From positions 124,001 through 188,000 of the forward strand of contig NW_026728914.1 in assembly GCF_030272615.1 (NCBI RefSeq): a DNA stretch of 64,000 nt, in the 5' to 3' direction. The notes beneath the pieces are model-generated. The model made no database searches. It was given only the letters and a program-made list of their open reading frames with translations, and was not told where the DNA came from. Made by a program: the position numbers and the translations under genes. This document shows, one piece after another, positions 23,224 through 35,600 of the stretch (positions are counted from its first letter, which is position 1; each line of letters opens with the position of its first letter). The stretch is from Cryptomeria japonica. Its lineage: Eukaryota > Streptophyta > Pinopsida > Cupressales > Cupressaceae.

Positions 23224-24138
23224 ATGGCAGCAAATATCTTCAGGAAGGATAGTCCCAAACTTGATGGAACTAACTATGGTAAATGGAAGATTAGAATGGA
23301 GACACATCTGAACTACATTAGAATAGATATATGGGATGTTACAAAGAATGGGTATGTTGCTCCTAATCAAAATAACCCTAATCCACCGACCTTGGCTAAA
23401 GACTTGGAGAATGATTGCAAAGCAAGAGAAGCACTTCTAAGCGCATTATTAGATCAACAAATTATGGGATTATCAGACAGATCTATTGAAAAATCTATTT
23501 GGGATAAATTGGAAACATTGAATGAAGGAGATTCTACTATTAAAATTGCAAAATTGAAATATTACCAGGTCAGGTATAAAAATTTTAAAATGGAAGAGGA
23601 TGAAAGCATTTCTACATTTGTGGAAAGAGTTAATGAAATTGTTTTAGGAATACAATATTGTGGAGGATCTTTAAGTAAAGATGAAATTGTTTCTAAACTT
23701 TTAAGAAAATTGCCACTGGCTTACAAAATGAAAGTGACAACTATTAATTATTTGAGAACAATGCCTAATACATCAGTTTCTAGAGATACTTTGGTTGGAA
23801 AACTTTCAGCATTTGAGCTTGAAGAATTTGGTCTTGTTGCTATAGTCAAGACTGATATAGCCTTCAAAGCATCATCATCATCATCATCTGACAAATTTGA
23901 TTGGAAAGCACTTTATGAAAAAGAACTTGAAGATATCAGGAGAGAAAATGAAGAACTTGAAGCACTATTTGCAAGGAAGATGAATAAAGGTCCAGTAGGA
24001 AGTAAGTATGAAGGTAAAGCACCTTTCAAATTTTTTAATTGCAATAAAGTTGGTCATATGGCATCTAGGTGTCCTGATAGACATTCAAGACTAAGAGAGG
24101 CAGCAAAAAGAACATATGAACTTAACCCTGAATATTAG
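23224..24138 (+). pseudogene. gag of E2 (copia)
   Basis: Open from ATG 23224 to TAG 24136 (304 codons). Starts with a copia gag opening (KLDGTNYGKWKIRMETHLNY), then UBN2-type body (SIWDKLETLNEGD, ISTFVERVNEIVLGI, LLRKLPLAYKMKVTTI). A Glu-rich helix precedes the zinc knuckle at about 24030-24075, which reads FNCNKVGHMASRC with Phe just before it. In the CX2CX4HX4C pattern the first Cys is changed to Phe (FFNC). The frame stays readable past the TAG to about 24230, so the ORF was truncated by one stop. The first ATG sits about 40 bases after the PBS, as usual. Confidence 0.9.
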
Positions 24139-25510
24139 AGATACAGATTTAAGAAAAACAAAGATAAGTCGTGTTACTATGCAGATGAAGGTGTTACAGA
24201 TGACTCTGATGAAGATGCATCAGATAGTGGATGGGCATTTGTTAAAAGAAGATCAACCGACAACTATTGTCAAATCAGTAGAGAAGGCATTAGCAGCAAA
24301 AATTGAAGAAAATAATGAATGGATCATTGATAGTGGTGGCTCGCATCATATGACTGGTGATAAAAGAAAATTCTTATAATTTTAGGAAATTCATGGAGGT
24401 TTAGTAAGATTTGGAGATGACAAAGCTTGTTTAATCAAAGGAAGAGGCACTATATCTTTGGATGGTAAGCACAATACTAATAATTTTTATTATGTTGAAG
24501 GTTTAAAGCATAATCTTTTGAGTGTTTGTCAATTAGTGGAAAAAGGATTTCAACTACAATTCAAGAATGGAAAATGCAAAATCATGAACAAAATTGGATT
24601 GCAAATTGCAATCGGTAATTAGACTAAAGGTAATACTTTCACTTGAATACCAGTGATAAGACATGTTTGATTGCACAGATTGATGAAAGTTGGTTATGGC
24701 ATAAAAGACTCTATCATGTGAATTTTGATTGCATTGAAAAGATCAGTTCAACCAAGGCAGTAAGGGATTTGCCTAAGTTTGTGAAACCTTATAATCCAGT
24801 ATGTAAGGAATGTCAAATGGGAAAGCAAGTTAGAACAACATTTAAGAGCATTTTTGAGAAATCCAATAATATTCTTGATTTAATTCATACTAACTTATGG
24901 TCCAGCAAGAACGAGGAGTCTTCAGGGTGATAGATACTTTATGCTAATAATTGATGATTATTCTACAATGTGTTGGGTTACTTTTCTTAGGGAGAAATCA
25001 AAATATTTTGGAAGATTCAAGATATACAAGGCAATGGTAGAGAATGAAACCAGAAAGAAAATCAAATGTTTGAGATCTGATCAAGGAGGAGAATTTACAT
25101 CTAGGGAATGCGATGCATACTGTGGAGAATGGAATTAAAAGACAACTATCAACACCCCAGACACCCTAGCAGAATGTAGTTGTGGAAAGGAAGAACAAAA
25201 CTATACTGGATGTAGCAAGAACCATGATGATTGAAGCAAATCTACCTCATATGTACTGGAGAGAAGTAGTGAATACAATGGTCTATACTTTCAACAGAGT
25301 TCACATCATAGGTGAAACCGGTAAAACCCCTTATGAACTATGGTTCGTTCATATTCCTACTCTTAAATATTTCAGAATATTTGGAAGCAAATGCTATATT
25401 AGGAGAGATGATTCTATTGGCAAATTTGATCCTATAATTGATAAAGGAATATTTCTTGGTTATTCAAATAGAAACAAGGCATATAGATGTTATAATAAAA
25501 GACAATAGAG
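24139..25510 (+). pseudogene. Protease and integrase of E2 pol
   Basis: Protease box WIIDSGGSHHMTG at 24319-24357. The pre-integrase region has LWHKRLYHVNF (24694) and CKECQMGKQ. The integrase core begins with LIHTNLWSS (about 24880), where the first catalytic Asp is Asn; LRSDQGGEFTS (about 25069) keeps the second Asp, and VVERKNKT (25177-25200) keeps the Glu. Frame changes and TAG/TAA stops occur near 24380, 24930 and 25136. Confidence 0.9.
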
Positions 25511-27364
25511 AACCATTGAAAGTACTAATGTGAAGATAGATGAACATTTTAAAGGAGAGTCAAGATCTGTAGGTTCTGAACTAGCAGTAGAAATGATTAT
25601 AAATGAACCGGCATAGCTTGCACCGAAACAAAATGAAGAACGAGTCACACTAACATCATCAGAACACTGAACTGTGACTGAAGAACAACAACCTATAAGT
25701 GGAAATCAAAATAAACCTAGGTATGTAAGATTGAATCATTCATAAAATCAGATAATTGGAAATAAAAATCAAGGTGTTATGACAAGAGGAAGATTGGCAA
25801 ATGAAGAAGTATTTTTAATTTCTCAAGTTGAACCAGCATCATTTGTTGAAGCATGTTAGGATAAACATTTGATAAAAGCAATGGAAGATGAATTAGAACA
25901 GATTGAAAAGAATAATACTTGGACATTAGTTCCCCAGCCTAAAGACAAAAATGTAATTGGAACTAAATGGGTATTTATGAATAAACTTAATGAAGATGGT
26001 GAAGTAATCAGAAACAAAGCAAGATTAGTTTGTAAAGGTTATTCTCCAATAGAAGGAATAGATTAGAATGAAACTTTTGCATCGACAGCCAAAATTGAAG
26101 CAGTAAGACTATTTCTTGCATTTGCAACTATAAGAACTATAATGTTTAGCAAATAGATGTAAAATGTGCATTTTTCAATGGAGATCTTGAAGAAGAACTT
26201 TGCATTGAACAACATGATAGATTTTCATTAACAGATGTTAAGGATATGGTTTGCAGGTTAAGGAGAGCTTTATATGGATTGAAGCAAGCTCCCAAAGCTT
26301 GGTATGCTAGACTACATAAATATCTTCTAAATCTTGGATACAGAAAAGGTAATGCTGACAGTAATTTGTATTACAAAATCACCAATGATGACATTTTGGT
26401 TATTGAAGTATTTGTGGATGATATCATTTTTGGAGGAGAAGAAGAGCTATGCAAAGACTTTGCTAACAAGATGTAGGAAGAATTTGAAATGTCTATGATT
26501 GGAGAGATAAAAAAATTTCTAGGTTTGCATATTTCTCAAATAGATAAAGGTATATTCATATGTCAAACAAAATACTTGAAGGAACTCTTGAAGAAATTTG
26601 GAATGGAAAACTCCAAACTGGTAAGCACTCCTATGACTACAACTGATAAATTGACATCAAAGGATGATTCAGCTCCTATAAATCTGATAAGGTACAAATA
26701 TATGATTGGAGGGTTACTGTATTTGACATAAACTAGACCTGATCCAATGAATGTAGTGTGTGTTGTTTCAAGTTTTTAAAGAAATCCTAAAGAAAATCAT
26801 GAAACTGCAATAAAAAGGATTTTCCGATACCTACAAGGCATAACAAATCTTGATTTATGGTATCTTAAGGATGACAATTTTGAGTTATGTGCATATACAG
26901 ATGCAAATTTGACAGGAGATGTGGATGACAGAAAGAGTACCACTAACAATGCATTCTTTCTTGGCAGAAGATTAATTTCATGGATCAGCAAGAAGTAAAC
27001 TTGTACATCATTATCTACAATAGAAGCAAAATATGTTGCAACAACAACTAATTGCACTTAGGTATTATGGATCAAACAAATATTGAAAGATATCAAGGTA
27101 AAATGCAAAGAATCGGTAATTATTTACTGTGATAATTCAGTAGCAATAGATATATCAAAGAATCCGGTATTTCACTCTAAAACAAAGCATGTTTCTATTA
27201 AGTATAATTTTCTAAAAGAAAATGTTGAAGCAAATGAAGTGAGATTGGTTTATGCGAATACTAACGAGCAAATTGCAGATATCTTTACAAATTCTTTGCC
27301 TAAGGAAACATTTGAATATCTCAGAGAGAAGCTTGGGGTAATCACCCCATCGACAAAGACTTGA
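25511..27364 (+). pseudogene. Reverse transcriptase and RNase H of E2 pol
   Basis: RT starts near 25869 (AMEDELEQIEKNNTW). Then KWVFMNKLNEDGEVIRNKAR, CKGYS, TAG, NETFAS; a frame change near 26140; RRALYGLKQAPKAWYARL at 26262; and FVDDIIFGG (26410-26436), the YVDD box. RNase H carries AYTDAN (26893), DRKST, and SLSTIEAKYVATTT (about 27010-27052). The C-terminal part runs to a TGA at 27362 after SKTKHVSIKYNFLKE and QIADIFTN, the usual end of copia pol. TAG stops include 26065 and 26474. Confidence 0.9.
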
Positions 27365-27710
27365 ATGATGAATATTGGCATCAAACCGATAGGCACTAAC
27401 ATAAAAATCTTATTTCTAGCTTTGATGAAGGAGAGCTACTACTCAGGGGGAGTAGTTAGCTATATGTTGTGTTTTCATTCTTAAATACTTTGGCATTTCA
27501 CATCAAAGTGGGAAAGATGTCTATGGAAAAATATTGTACTTTGAATATTAGGGAGAGATATATTTTTGGAGAGATGTATTTTGGTTTTGATTATATTGTA
27601 TCTGTTTTTGGTACAGAACTTTGTATTAATCTATTTTGGGAGATTGTTGGTATTTGGCATTCTATTTTTGGCACTTAGATGTTTTTCCATCTAGTGTTCC
27701 CATCAATGCC

Positions 27711-27722
27711 GAAGGGGGAGAT
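27711..27722 (+). promoter_or_regulatory. Polypurine tract of E2
   Basis: GAAGGGGGAGAT adjoins the 3' LTR. The preceding CATCAATGCC is identical in E1 and E5. Confidence 0.9.
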
Positions 27723-28806
27723 TGTTGGTATTATGGATGACTTCATCACGTGTTGCATTGGTTTTTTCATTGATGTCAACACTTATCCTTTTGGAGGTGT
27801 ACATTGTTGATTTGACAGTCTCGTTATATTGGTTTGTTGTTGAACCGACACATTGTGGTCCCGGTATGGATATTGGCTTATACACAATCACCAGTATATG
27901 TTTCACCGATAGCTCAGGAAGTTGATGATGACTTGTTATCATCTGGAGATCATTTAGTTATGTCAAATACATGGATTGGACGTTTACATTTGGTGTTTTT
28001 CTCATTGGTGTGATCGGGTTCACATATTTGCCTTAACCAATAGATAGGTCTAGGTTATGAACTGGTACAAGATATCATGTTCTAGATCAGTACAACATGA
28101 TTTGGAAATGGTTTATTGATTGAATTATGTGTAAATGTATTAAGGCCAACATATTATATTACATCAAGACTTATTTTGTAAATGTAATATCTTTAGGGAG
28201 CCGACCTAATCATGAGGTCTTAGGTTTTGTATAAATAATTATAAGATCTTATTTGGAAGATGAATATGAGTGTGTGCGAATATTGAAGATCATTGTGTAG
28301 AGTAGATCCTTGTGCGAATCACGCAGATATTATCTAAAGGTTATGAAGGTGTTTGGCACTCATGGTCAGAGCTTAAACTGGTACTGAATCCAACATTGTA
28401 GATGCTATACTGAAGCAATACATTGTTATTGGATTTAACCATCCAATTGAAGTCAATGTGACTCCTATTTTGTGATTGAGTAGTGAGCTCTAGGTAGTTG
28501 GCCTTTCTGCATATGCAGACCCCTTATTGAATTTACTTACTATCTATCGTAGTATCATCTGATTGTGGGTAAGGTTTCCCACCATGGTTTTTCCCCTTAC
28601 AGGGTTTCCACATCAAAATCTTTGTGTCATGTGTCGTGGATGTGTTTTTCTTTCTTTTTCATCGATTAAGTTGTACCCATAATACTATAATTGTTAATCT
28701 ATTTTACCGGCATTGAGTTTTAAGTTGGAACGATTGGGTTTTGGGTTATAATTTATTGACACTAATTCATCGCCCCCCTCTCAGTTGTCCTTCCTAGTTC
28801 CTAACA
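27723..28806 (+). repeat. 3' LTR of E2
   Basis: 1084 bp. TATA box TATAAATAA at 28230-28238. Tail CTAATTCATCGCCCCCCTCTCAG near 28762. Confidence 0.95.
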
Positions 28807-28995
28807 TATTCTTGTGTTAAAGTTTCATTTTTGTAACTGTTATCCCCAACAAATTGATAAGTAGATTTATTCCTAAGTTCAAGATGACATTTTCCTTACT
28901 TAGATTGACACCATTGTATAGAGTGTTAAAGCTATAAGATTTTTTCATTTGAAAATATATAAATATTCATGTACATCAATAGCTGCAATAGCTAC
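28807..28995 (+). other. Remnant with a second, diverged EEP C-terminal end
   Basis: 28882-28918 (GATGACATTTTCCTTACTTAGATTGACACCATTGT) closely matches 21889-21922, the end of the EEP domain, and both continue to ATATTCATGT/TTATTCATGTG-like sequence. AAGTAGATTTATT at 28859 also occurs at 22051. The segment is thus a duplicated piece of the interrupted gene. Confidence 0.5.
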
Positions 28996-30093
28996 TATAA
29001 TGTCCCCACTTTGAAAAATAATTTAATAATAAATACTAATACAATTAAAATATAAATATATAACTTATATTTATTAATATTATTTTTATAGTTATCAAAT
29101 AATAATATAAAATTTTAAAATATTATATTATTGAAAAAATAACAATGTAATTAGAAAAAAATATAATAATAAATAAATTCAAAAAAAATAATATATAATA
29201 GGATAGCAATCATCCTATACAATAAATAAAGTTAATTATTAAATTAAATATAAAATACTACTAGTGTCAGTGATTGTCCCCTCACACTAGATTAATTTGA
29301 TATTGTTATGACTTAAACAAACCGGATAAATTATCATTATAATATTCACCTATCTAATTTGTTGAAAACAATTATAATGAGATTTGGCTAAGGCAAGAAT
29401 AAATATCGATGGCTAGATAATTTATTAAATGATTATGATTCGGTCACAATATCAACTAATGATTAGCAATGTCCCAATGGATGCGATTAATAATTGTTTA
29501 AAGAAAGAGACATGAGACGTATCTCTTACCAAGAGGCTCATTATTCCAAACACAACATATAAGAAGGAGGTTCTCTCCATCATTCCAGACATGCTGAGTT
29601 GTTCATTCACATTTTGGCATAAATTGGTTATATATACTTACGGATAGAAAGCCAGAAGAACACCACCATCATTGCCCAGTTGGGTGGTTCTACATGCACA
29701 AAGTCAGTAAACTAGACCACATGAATACGTGGACTAGTGTCAGGGATGATAGTATATACATAACATAGTAACAAAGAACTATAACACAAACCATGACAGT
29801 ACAGTTGCCATTACAAAATCAGTCACAGACATAAATTGCATACTCATATCAATGAATGACACCTTCAGAACTACTGGTATCATTAACTCTTCAGTCATAA
29901 CATATCCTCAATTGTCAAAATTTGGAAAGCTGATCAAGATAATTTCCATTATTTGAATTAATCTCAGAATTTTATAGTAAAATATATCTAATTTTGATAA
30001 AATAATATTTATTAATATATTACTCTTCTAATTTGAGGTTAGAATGGATGTCTTAGGTTTAAATTAAGGGAAATCCCAAATGGGGACATTACA
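28996..30093. mobile_element. Solo LTR-like insertion with 13-bp inverted ends
   Basis: The left end TATAATGTCCCCA and right end TGGGGACATTACA are inverse complements with one change (G to A). The flanks GCTAC (28991-28995) and ACTAC (30094-30098) form a 5-bp duplication with one change. It is 1.1 kb, with AT-rich left and right parts and a more complex centre (29280-29800), and has no ORF. TG...CA-type ends and 5-bp duplication suit a solo LTR; a short TIR transposon is an alternative. Confidence 0.65.
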
Positions 30094-30342
30094 ACTACAA
30101 CCACCAATAGAATTAAAGCATTTTGCTCTCAACCAAAGTTATTGCACAGGCTTAGATGGATAATCCAACACCCCAAGACAAATTGCCATAAAAAAATGAA
30201 TATCACAAGAAAATATGTAATGCCTTTACACACTCTTGTCCCCTTTTCTTCTCTTTACATTTTCATCAATACTGTCTTGTGTCTTTTCTCTTTATTATTA
30301 TTTTTGAAAGTAAACTATCTTATTCATTTCTTTGCATCATAC

Positions 30343-30414
30343 AGACAGTCCCTAATCCCCAAGATGCCCCTCGAGACAAAGAAAGTTGTTCTACCGACAA
30401 ACCTCAGCCAAAGA
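30343..30414 (+). pseudogene. Possible first RPA exon
   Basis: A stretch flanked by a 3' splice-like site (CATACAG) and a donor-like GTAAATG. It has no recognised domain; its place just before the RPA exon is the only support. Confidence 0.25.
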
Positions 30415-30529
30415 AGTAAATGTTGAACTATAGATTACTTAATCATTTCTTTCACTTCTACTTATACTATAGAAACTAAAACATTATATTTAATTCCATA
30501 TTAAAATTCCAACCACTACATATATCAAG

Positions 30530-31995
30530 TATCATTGAAATCTGTACAACCCAATTTGTTGTCGCATTTGAGGGCAATGTTCTTGTGACCTATGGCCCAG
30601 GTTGTAACAAGAACCCTGTAGGCCAAATAAAAGAACAAATTGTGCATATGGACATAGTTGATAGTCATGGTCAAATGACTATAATAGTAAATATCAACAA
30701 CAAGTTCATTGATAATTTCATCCCACAACTATTGCCTGGTGCTAGTGTCTGCCTTACAAACTTCATAATAAAAAAGAAAAGCCAATACAAAATAGGAGAT
30801 GTTGATTCCTGTCTCTAGTTAACTCCAAAAATTGAATGCATTGGAAAGGTCTGAAAACAACACAAGCTAACATTGGATAGAACTGTAGCACAACTCATCG
30901 ATTCACCTAGCCCTTACTCAATTGGTTTGTTGGTTGTTCTTGTCACCGGTTACACTGAGGCACCAACATAATATCAATTGCTAGTTAAAGATGGGGAATC
31001 CACCTCTGATACAACCAATGTAAGATATTCTGCACCATCACCAAAAACTAAACTATTCGTTTTCCATTTTGTATAATTTTTTTACTATGTCACTTAACAC
31101 ATTTCCTTTTCTTCCAACTCACAGTGCTAAAAAACCACTCAGATATCTATGCCACTCTACAACAACTTCTTCCTACAACAACATCACCCCTCCTATTGTT
31201 CAAGAACATTATATGCAATGGCTCCCATGAAACAAACCTATTAAAGTCAAGTCTGTCAACTTTTGTTGATGAACTCAATGATGACTGCATCAAAGCTTCT
31301 CTACAAAATCTGGCTTCATCCAACATTCAGGTACATATTTTAGACACTTTATATTACACCACAACTTACACTACTCCCTAAATTACACATATTCCTCCAC
31401 CCCACACTAACATTGTTCTTATGTTAGCAGGTCACTAGAACCCTCAAACCCAAAAATGCGCACCTTCCCCCTATCAGCCCCTTTGTTCCATATGCCACCA
31501 CGTTGTTCGTTTCCTTCCTGCTGCCACTAACAACTCAGCCCAATGTCTCACTCGCGCTACTTCTACCCCATTCACCTACAGACCTTACTTTCAATGCACA
31601 ATTAAAACTGCAACTAGTACCCTTGATTGCAATGTACACACCACACTCTTGCAAGAAAACTTCCCTCAGCTTGCCAAAATCCCGTTTGAAATTACAAGAT
31701 AGACATGTCAACAGTTGTTTTCGTTATGCACAAATTCCAAATAAATGCAACATTCACAATTGCAATGAACAATTCAATTATTGACATTGCTAAGGATGAC
31801 AATGACATAACACTTTCAAACTCACTTTTTTTAGTATCATTATTTGTAAAATAACATGGCTTTCATCTCTAAATAAATTGCTGTGCAAAAACTGCAGGGC
31901 CTGTGAGACGAGATTGCCATATGAAAGAACGTTTTGCCCAGCCAAATGCTTTTTTGTCAAGGTACTGCCAAAACCTTTAAGATTTAATATCAAGT
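30530..31995 (+). pseudogene. RPA-like single-strand DNA-binding protein, several exons
   Basis: Replication protein A large-subunit homologues bind single-stranded DNA; plant Helitrons often carry one. The exon at 30530-30850 shows an OB-fold pattern (NPVGQIKEQIVHMDIVDSHG, then FIDNFIPQLLPGASVCLTNF). Next come about 30880-31019 (GYTEAP, LVKDGESTS; donor GTAAGA), 31125-31330 (LLKSSLSTFVDELNDD; acceptor CTCACAG, donor CAGGTACAT), about 31431-31790, and a Cys-rich exon at about 31880-31961 (CKNCRACETRLPYERTFCPAKC, a zinc-finger-like Cys cluster; donor AAGGTACTG). TAG/TGA stops at about 30818 and 30853 show it is broken. Exon edges are inferred from splice-like sites only. Confidence 0.6.
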
Positions 31996-33640
31996 TTGGA
32001 GCATTACATATTCTGCTTTATTGCACTCAGACCCATTTTTTCGTCTAATAATTTATGTATCTTGTTCCAAAATCCTCTTACAAGATCAACATGTCCACGA
32101 CTTTACTGTTGATATCCGCATCTAAATTCAGTTCAAAATATGAATAAACAAATGCAACCTCAAAGCTAAAAAGCAACCAAAACGTTTGAATAAAGGCAAT
32201 GACTAGAAACCAAAAAAAAACTCTAGTCCCTTCCTTTGTATTTTTAATTTATTTCTTTGCACGTAAACCCCTCCTGAAAGTAGAAATCTCAACGCACTTT
32301 TCGAATTATTATTGTAGGGATAGTCTGCAATGTGCTAAAACATGCAGAAGTTTTCACATATTGAACAAATACCCTTCTCACTTGCTTTTTCTATTTGTCT
32401 ACCACTTAGTGTGCTTCCCCATCTGTGTGATGTTGAATCTGGATACGTTTTGACATAGAAGAATCAACTATATGATAATAACGCTCTTATCTTTTCAAGA
32501 ATCAACTTGCATCTATCATCTAAATTTCATTGCTTCAATAGTTCTTCTAACTGGACTATGATTCAGATAGGCTTAGTGTCACTTTGAAATTAAATAATCT
32601 GATTTACAAATTCATCTCTTTATTATCAATTTCACAGTTTCCATCTCTATAAAAATATATTCCTCTTTAGAGGCCTTTTGCATTTGTGAAAACAACTATC
32701 AAAATGAATGTAAAGTTAGGATTTATGAACAAGCCACTACTTATAACTGTAGCTACCTTTCAAATCTTCAATACGAATTATATTCCAAAAGGACAAATCT
32801 TCAATACAAATTATATTCCAATTTGTTTGGGACAACAATCTTTCAGGTAAAAGCTTTCAATTTTTCTTTGTCAGATGTGAGTGAACATCATGATTTAGTC
32901 AAATTCTGTTAGTGCAGCACTTTCTTTCATTAGTTTAAGATTCAGTGGCATCATGTTTTTTTCATAAGTGAGCATCTTAGACAATAATGGAAGTTTCTTT
33001 GCATTCATTGTGTTCAATTTTGAGGAAATCTTAGCAATAATGCTATGCTAGATTTGTGTTATTCTAGTACTGTCACTTAAATTCCACTTTTTCGAAGCTT
33101 TGAGTATCTAATAAATCACGAGTTAGAACAGTGCTCCATTCTCAGTAGTTAATGGCTCTGAAATTTGGCAAAGAGAATTTGGTGAAATGCATCGACTTTG
33201 ATTAAGAAGCAAAAAGACAAGACTCCATTGAAAGCAGTTATAATATGTTTAAGCTAAAATTAGGAAAGGCCAAAGCATTATCAATGTGTTTACATTTCTG
33301 AAAGCCTCATCCATACTTTTGTTGAAAGCCTCCTACAATGTACAATTTTCTATAGATGAATTTTTAAGCTTTGGTTGAATCATGTTCACCTACTTCTATC
33401 AGCCTTCCCATGCTTGAAGAGTATCTCCTTCGATTTTGCAAGTTAGAAATCAATTATAGGAAGAAATCAATTTAAACCCTATTTGTTAATTTAGATTTCT
33501 AAGAGATTGAAACATGCTTAGAATTTAATTGAGTGAAAATCTGCTGCAGTATTATTGGTCTGTATTTTTGGCAGCAGAGGATTCTCCATTTACTTGTGCA
33601 AACATTTATTCATTTTTGTCAGATAATGTGAAAGGCATTA
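31996..33640. other. No gene seen
   Basis: AT-rich sequence with a short duplication (AATCTTCAATACAAATTATATTCC twice near 32764 and 32801). ORFs here are short and lack recognisable content. Confidence 0.4.
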
Positions 33641-33711
33641 TAGCAATGAGACAAGCTCTTTGTTCTCCAGATGTTGTCACATATACCACATTGATTTGTA
33701 GTCTGTTAAGC
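33640..33711 (+). pseudogene. Very short PPR-like fragment
   Basis: CSPDVVTYTTLICSL matches the canonical end-to-start phrase of plant pentatricopeptide repeats (PDVVTYTTLI). Only one such motif is seen, followed by a stop, and the upstream 40 residues do not form a clear second repeat. It could be chance or a captured scrap. Confidence 0.25.
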
Positions 33712-35130
33712 TAACTACCAAATATAATTCATTTTGCAAGTCTTTGAATGCAGAAGCTGAAAACAATCACAAAGCCTATAGAGAAGCTCAGAAGCTCAGG
33801 ACAGCCAAAAAAGTCTACAAAGAAATTGAGTTAGAAAACGCAAATGAAATTAAACAGTTCATTATCACTGTACTAGTTTTGTACACAGTCAATTGACAAA
33901 CAATGTTCAAGACAAAAACTTTCAATTTAAATATCATGTAATCAATTAACAATGCTTAAGAAATATATGTCAATCTATGTACATATTTTCTCCTTTTGCT
34001 CCTTTGTATTGTAGTGTTTTGTCTAGGCATGCAATCAATCATTTCTTTCTTGGTTTTGTTCTTTAATTTTGTGACTTTGCTTTGTTGTGAAATCAAATCT
34101 ATGAGAAGTTGTTTTATGCTTGGTTCTTTTTGCTAGCCACACTTATTGATGTGCATATTTCAAGTATTAGATTGCAGATTTCTTAAATTGTGTAGACTAA
34201 AGAACAATAATTACAAACTGTACAAGTTTAAAGAAGACAGATTGATGTGGGCCATACCATGTAACAGGCCACCTATGAAGGTGGTGTGAGGATTTCCTAA
34301 CCTAGGCACCACGTTTTTTGTAGAATTCCCTTGCTGATAGGAAATGCCTTGTTTGGAACATAGTTGACAAAATTTTCGATTGATTCTAGTTTTGGATAAT
34401 CTCACTTTTCTTATGACAGTTAGATAGAAGCAACAAGTAAAATCAGACCTGAACATCAAACTATATTGTTTTTGTTTCAAGTAGGGTCATTGTCCTTCAT
34501 GTTCACCATTGTTTGGTCATATATTTAGTAATGTTTCCCACTTTATCAGTTTTACAATATTCATATCAGACCTATAGCAACTGTACCAGCCATCAAAGAG
34601 TTTTCTACTTTTTGATCATTCTACTCATCCAGACAAGGTATAATATTATTATTTCCAGTTCAGTGTTCAGTTTATGTATTTGAGCATTCTGAGGCAATGA
34701 TTTCATGAATACTGTTTGTATGAGAAATTGTATCCTCCTTCACCATTGCACTTGGTTATACACTGCATTAAAATATGTATCTTTAATTGCCACAAACCAA
34801 CCAGCCTCAAACCTACAAATCTAATACAACAAACACAAGCAACAAGCAATGACTCCCGACAAGAACTTCGTTGCTTGTTTCCCTTGTTTTAGTCTCCTTT
34901 ATTTTTTTGGTTAGTGTGAGACACTCTCACGTACATGTTGCCGAGTTGGGGCTCTTAGTGGTTACCAGACTAGACGTGTCGGGCTTTCCTTGGAGATGCA
35001 TAAAACGTGTTGGCTGAATGGGTTTATACGTGGGCTCCACTCGACGTGTTTCTGGACCCACCAATTCTTTTTTAGTGCCCTATAGGAACGGGAGGCGAAA
35101 GGCGAGCTGTTTCTCATTAGCACATAAAAT
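33712..35130. other. No gene seen
   Basis: Unassigned. The minus-strand ORF at 34211-34480 has no domain I recognise. At 34900-35090 the sequence is GC-richer than its surroundings. Confidence 0.35.
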
Positions 35131-35135
35131 AACGT

Positions 35136-35208
35136 TAGTAGAAGCCATCGCATGAGGAACATAGTTTTATGCGTGTAGTAGAAGCCATCGTGTGAGGGAC
35201 ATAGTTGT
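35136..35208. repeat. Tandem duplication, 40-bp period
   Basis: TTAGTAGAAGCCATCGCATGAGGAACATAG (35136) recurs as TGTAGTAGAAGCCATCGTGTGAGGGACATAG (about 35175). Confidence 0.75.
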
Positions 35209-35487
35209 TTTGGCACCACACAGAAACGATGAACATCTCCGGAGTAAAACTGTCGACAAAAACGAATGGCCCAGATTATTTATATCGTCTTGCACGTTTC
35301 TGCAGAATTCTTCTACGGTTTGTATCATCTCTTATGCAATGCAAGACCATTGCAGTGATCTGAGTCCTACGTTTGTTTTCATTCAGCTGATAAAGAATAA
35401 AGAAAAAACTAAATAAATAAAGAATGACTGTCTAAATACGAATGGTCACATCGGAAGTTATGATACTTCCGCCTTATCTGAGATGAA

Positions 35488-35600
35488 CTGGCTGACTTTG
35501 AACATAGACGGTGCACATCATGAGAAAGGGGATGCAAGACAATCACAGGCATCCTGAGCATTGATTTTTTCTGAGTATGAATGCATTTCCCAAAAACATT
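35488..35600 (+). pseudogene. Possible RNase H-like fragment
   Basis: MNWLTLNIDGAHHEKGD resembles the start of the plant RVT_3/RNase H-like domain (W-x-K-x-N-x-DGA), and the same frame later has FSEYEC. A TGA lies between. Only the first strand and catalytic Asp region is visible, so the call is weak. Confidence 0.25.

Larger units (their letters stand above)
22065..28806 (+). mobile_element. E2: Ty1/copia retrotransposon with full gag-pol, decayed
   Basis: LTRs 22065-23166 and 27723-28806 begin TGTTGGTATTATGGATGAC and end CCTAACA. The flanks TATTA and TATTC (28807-28811) are a 5-bp duplication with one change. A PBS, polypurine tract and the full copia domain order are present. LTRs differ by about 9-10% over the first 300 bases by eye. 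This is the only member of the TGTTGG/GATTCACCCCC group in the window that encodes pol, and it may represent the autonomous partner type of E1 and E5. Confidence 0.95.

Noticed and set aside
35452-35480. Hairpin CGGAAG...CTTCCG followed by CTGA, like a Helitron end
   Set aside because: The stem is only 6 bp, the next base is G and not T, and no Helitron gene can be tied to it.
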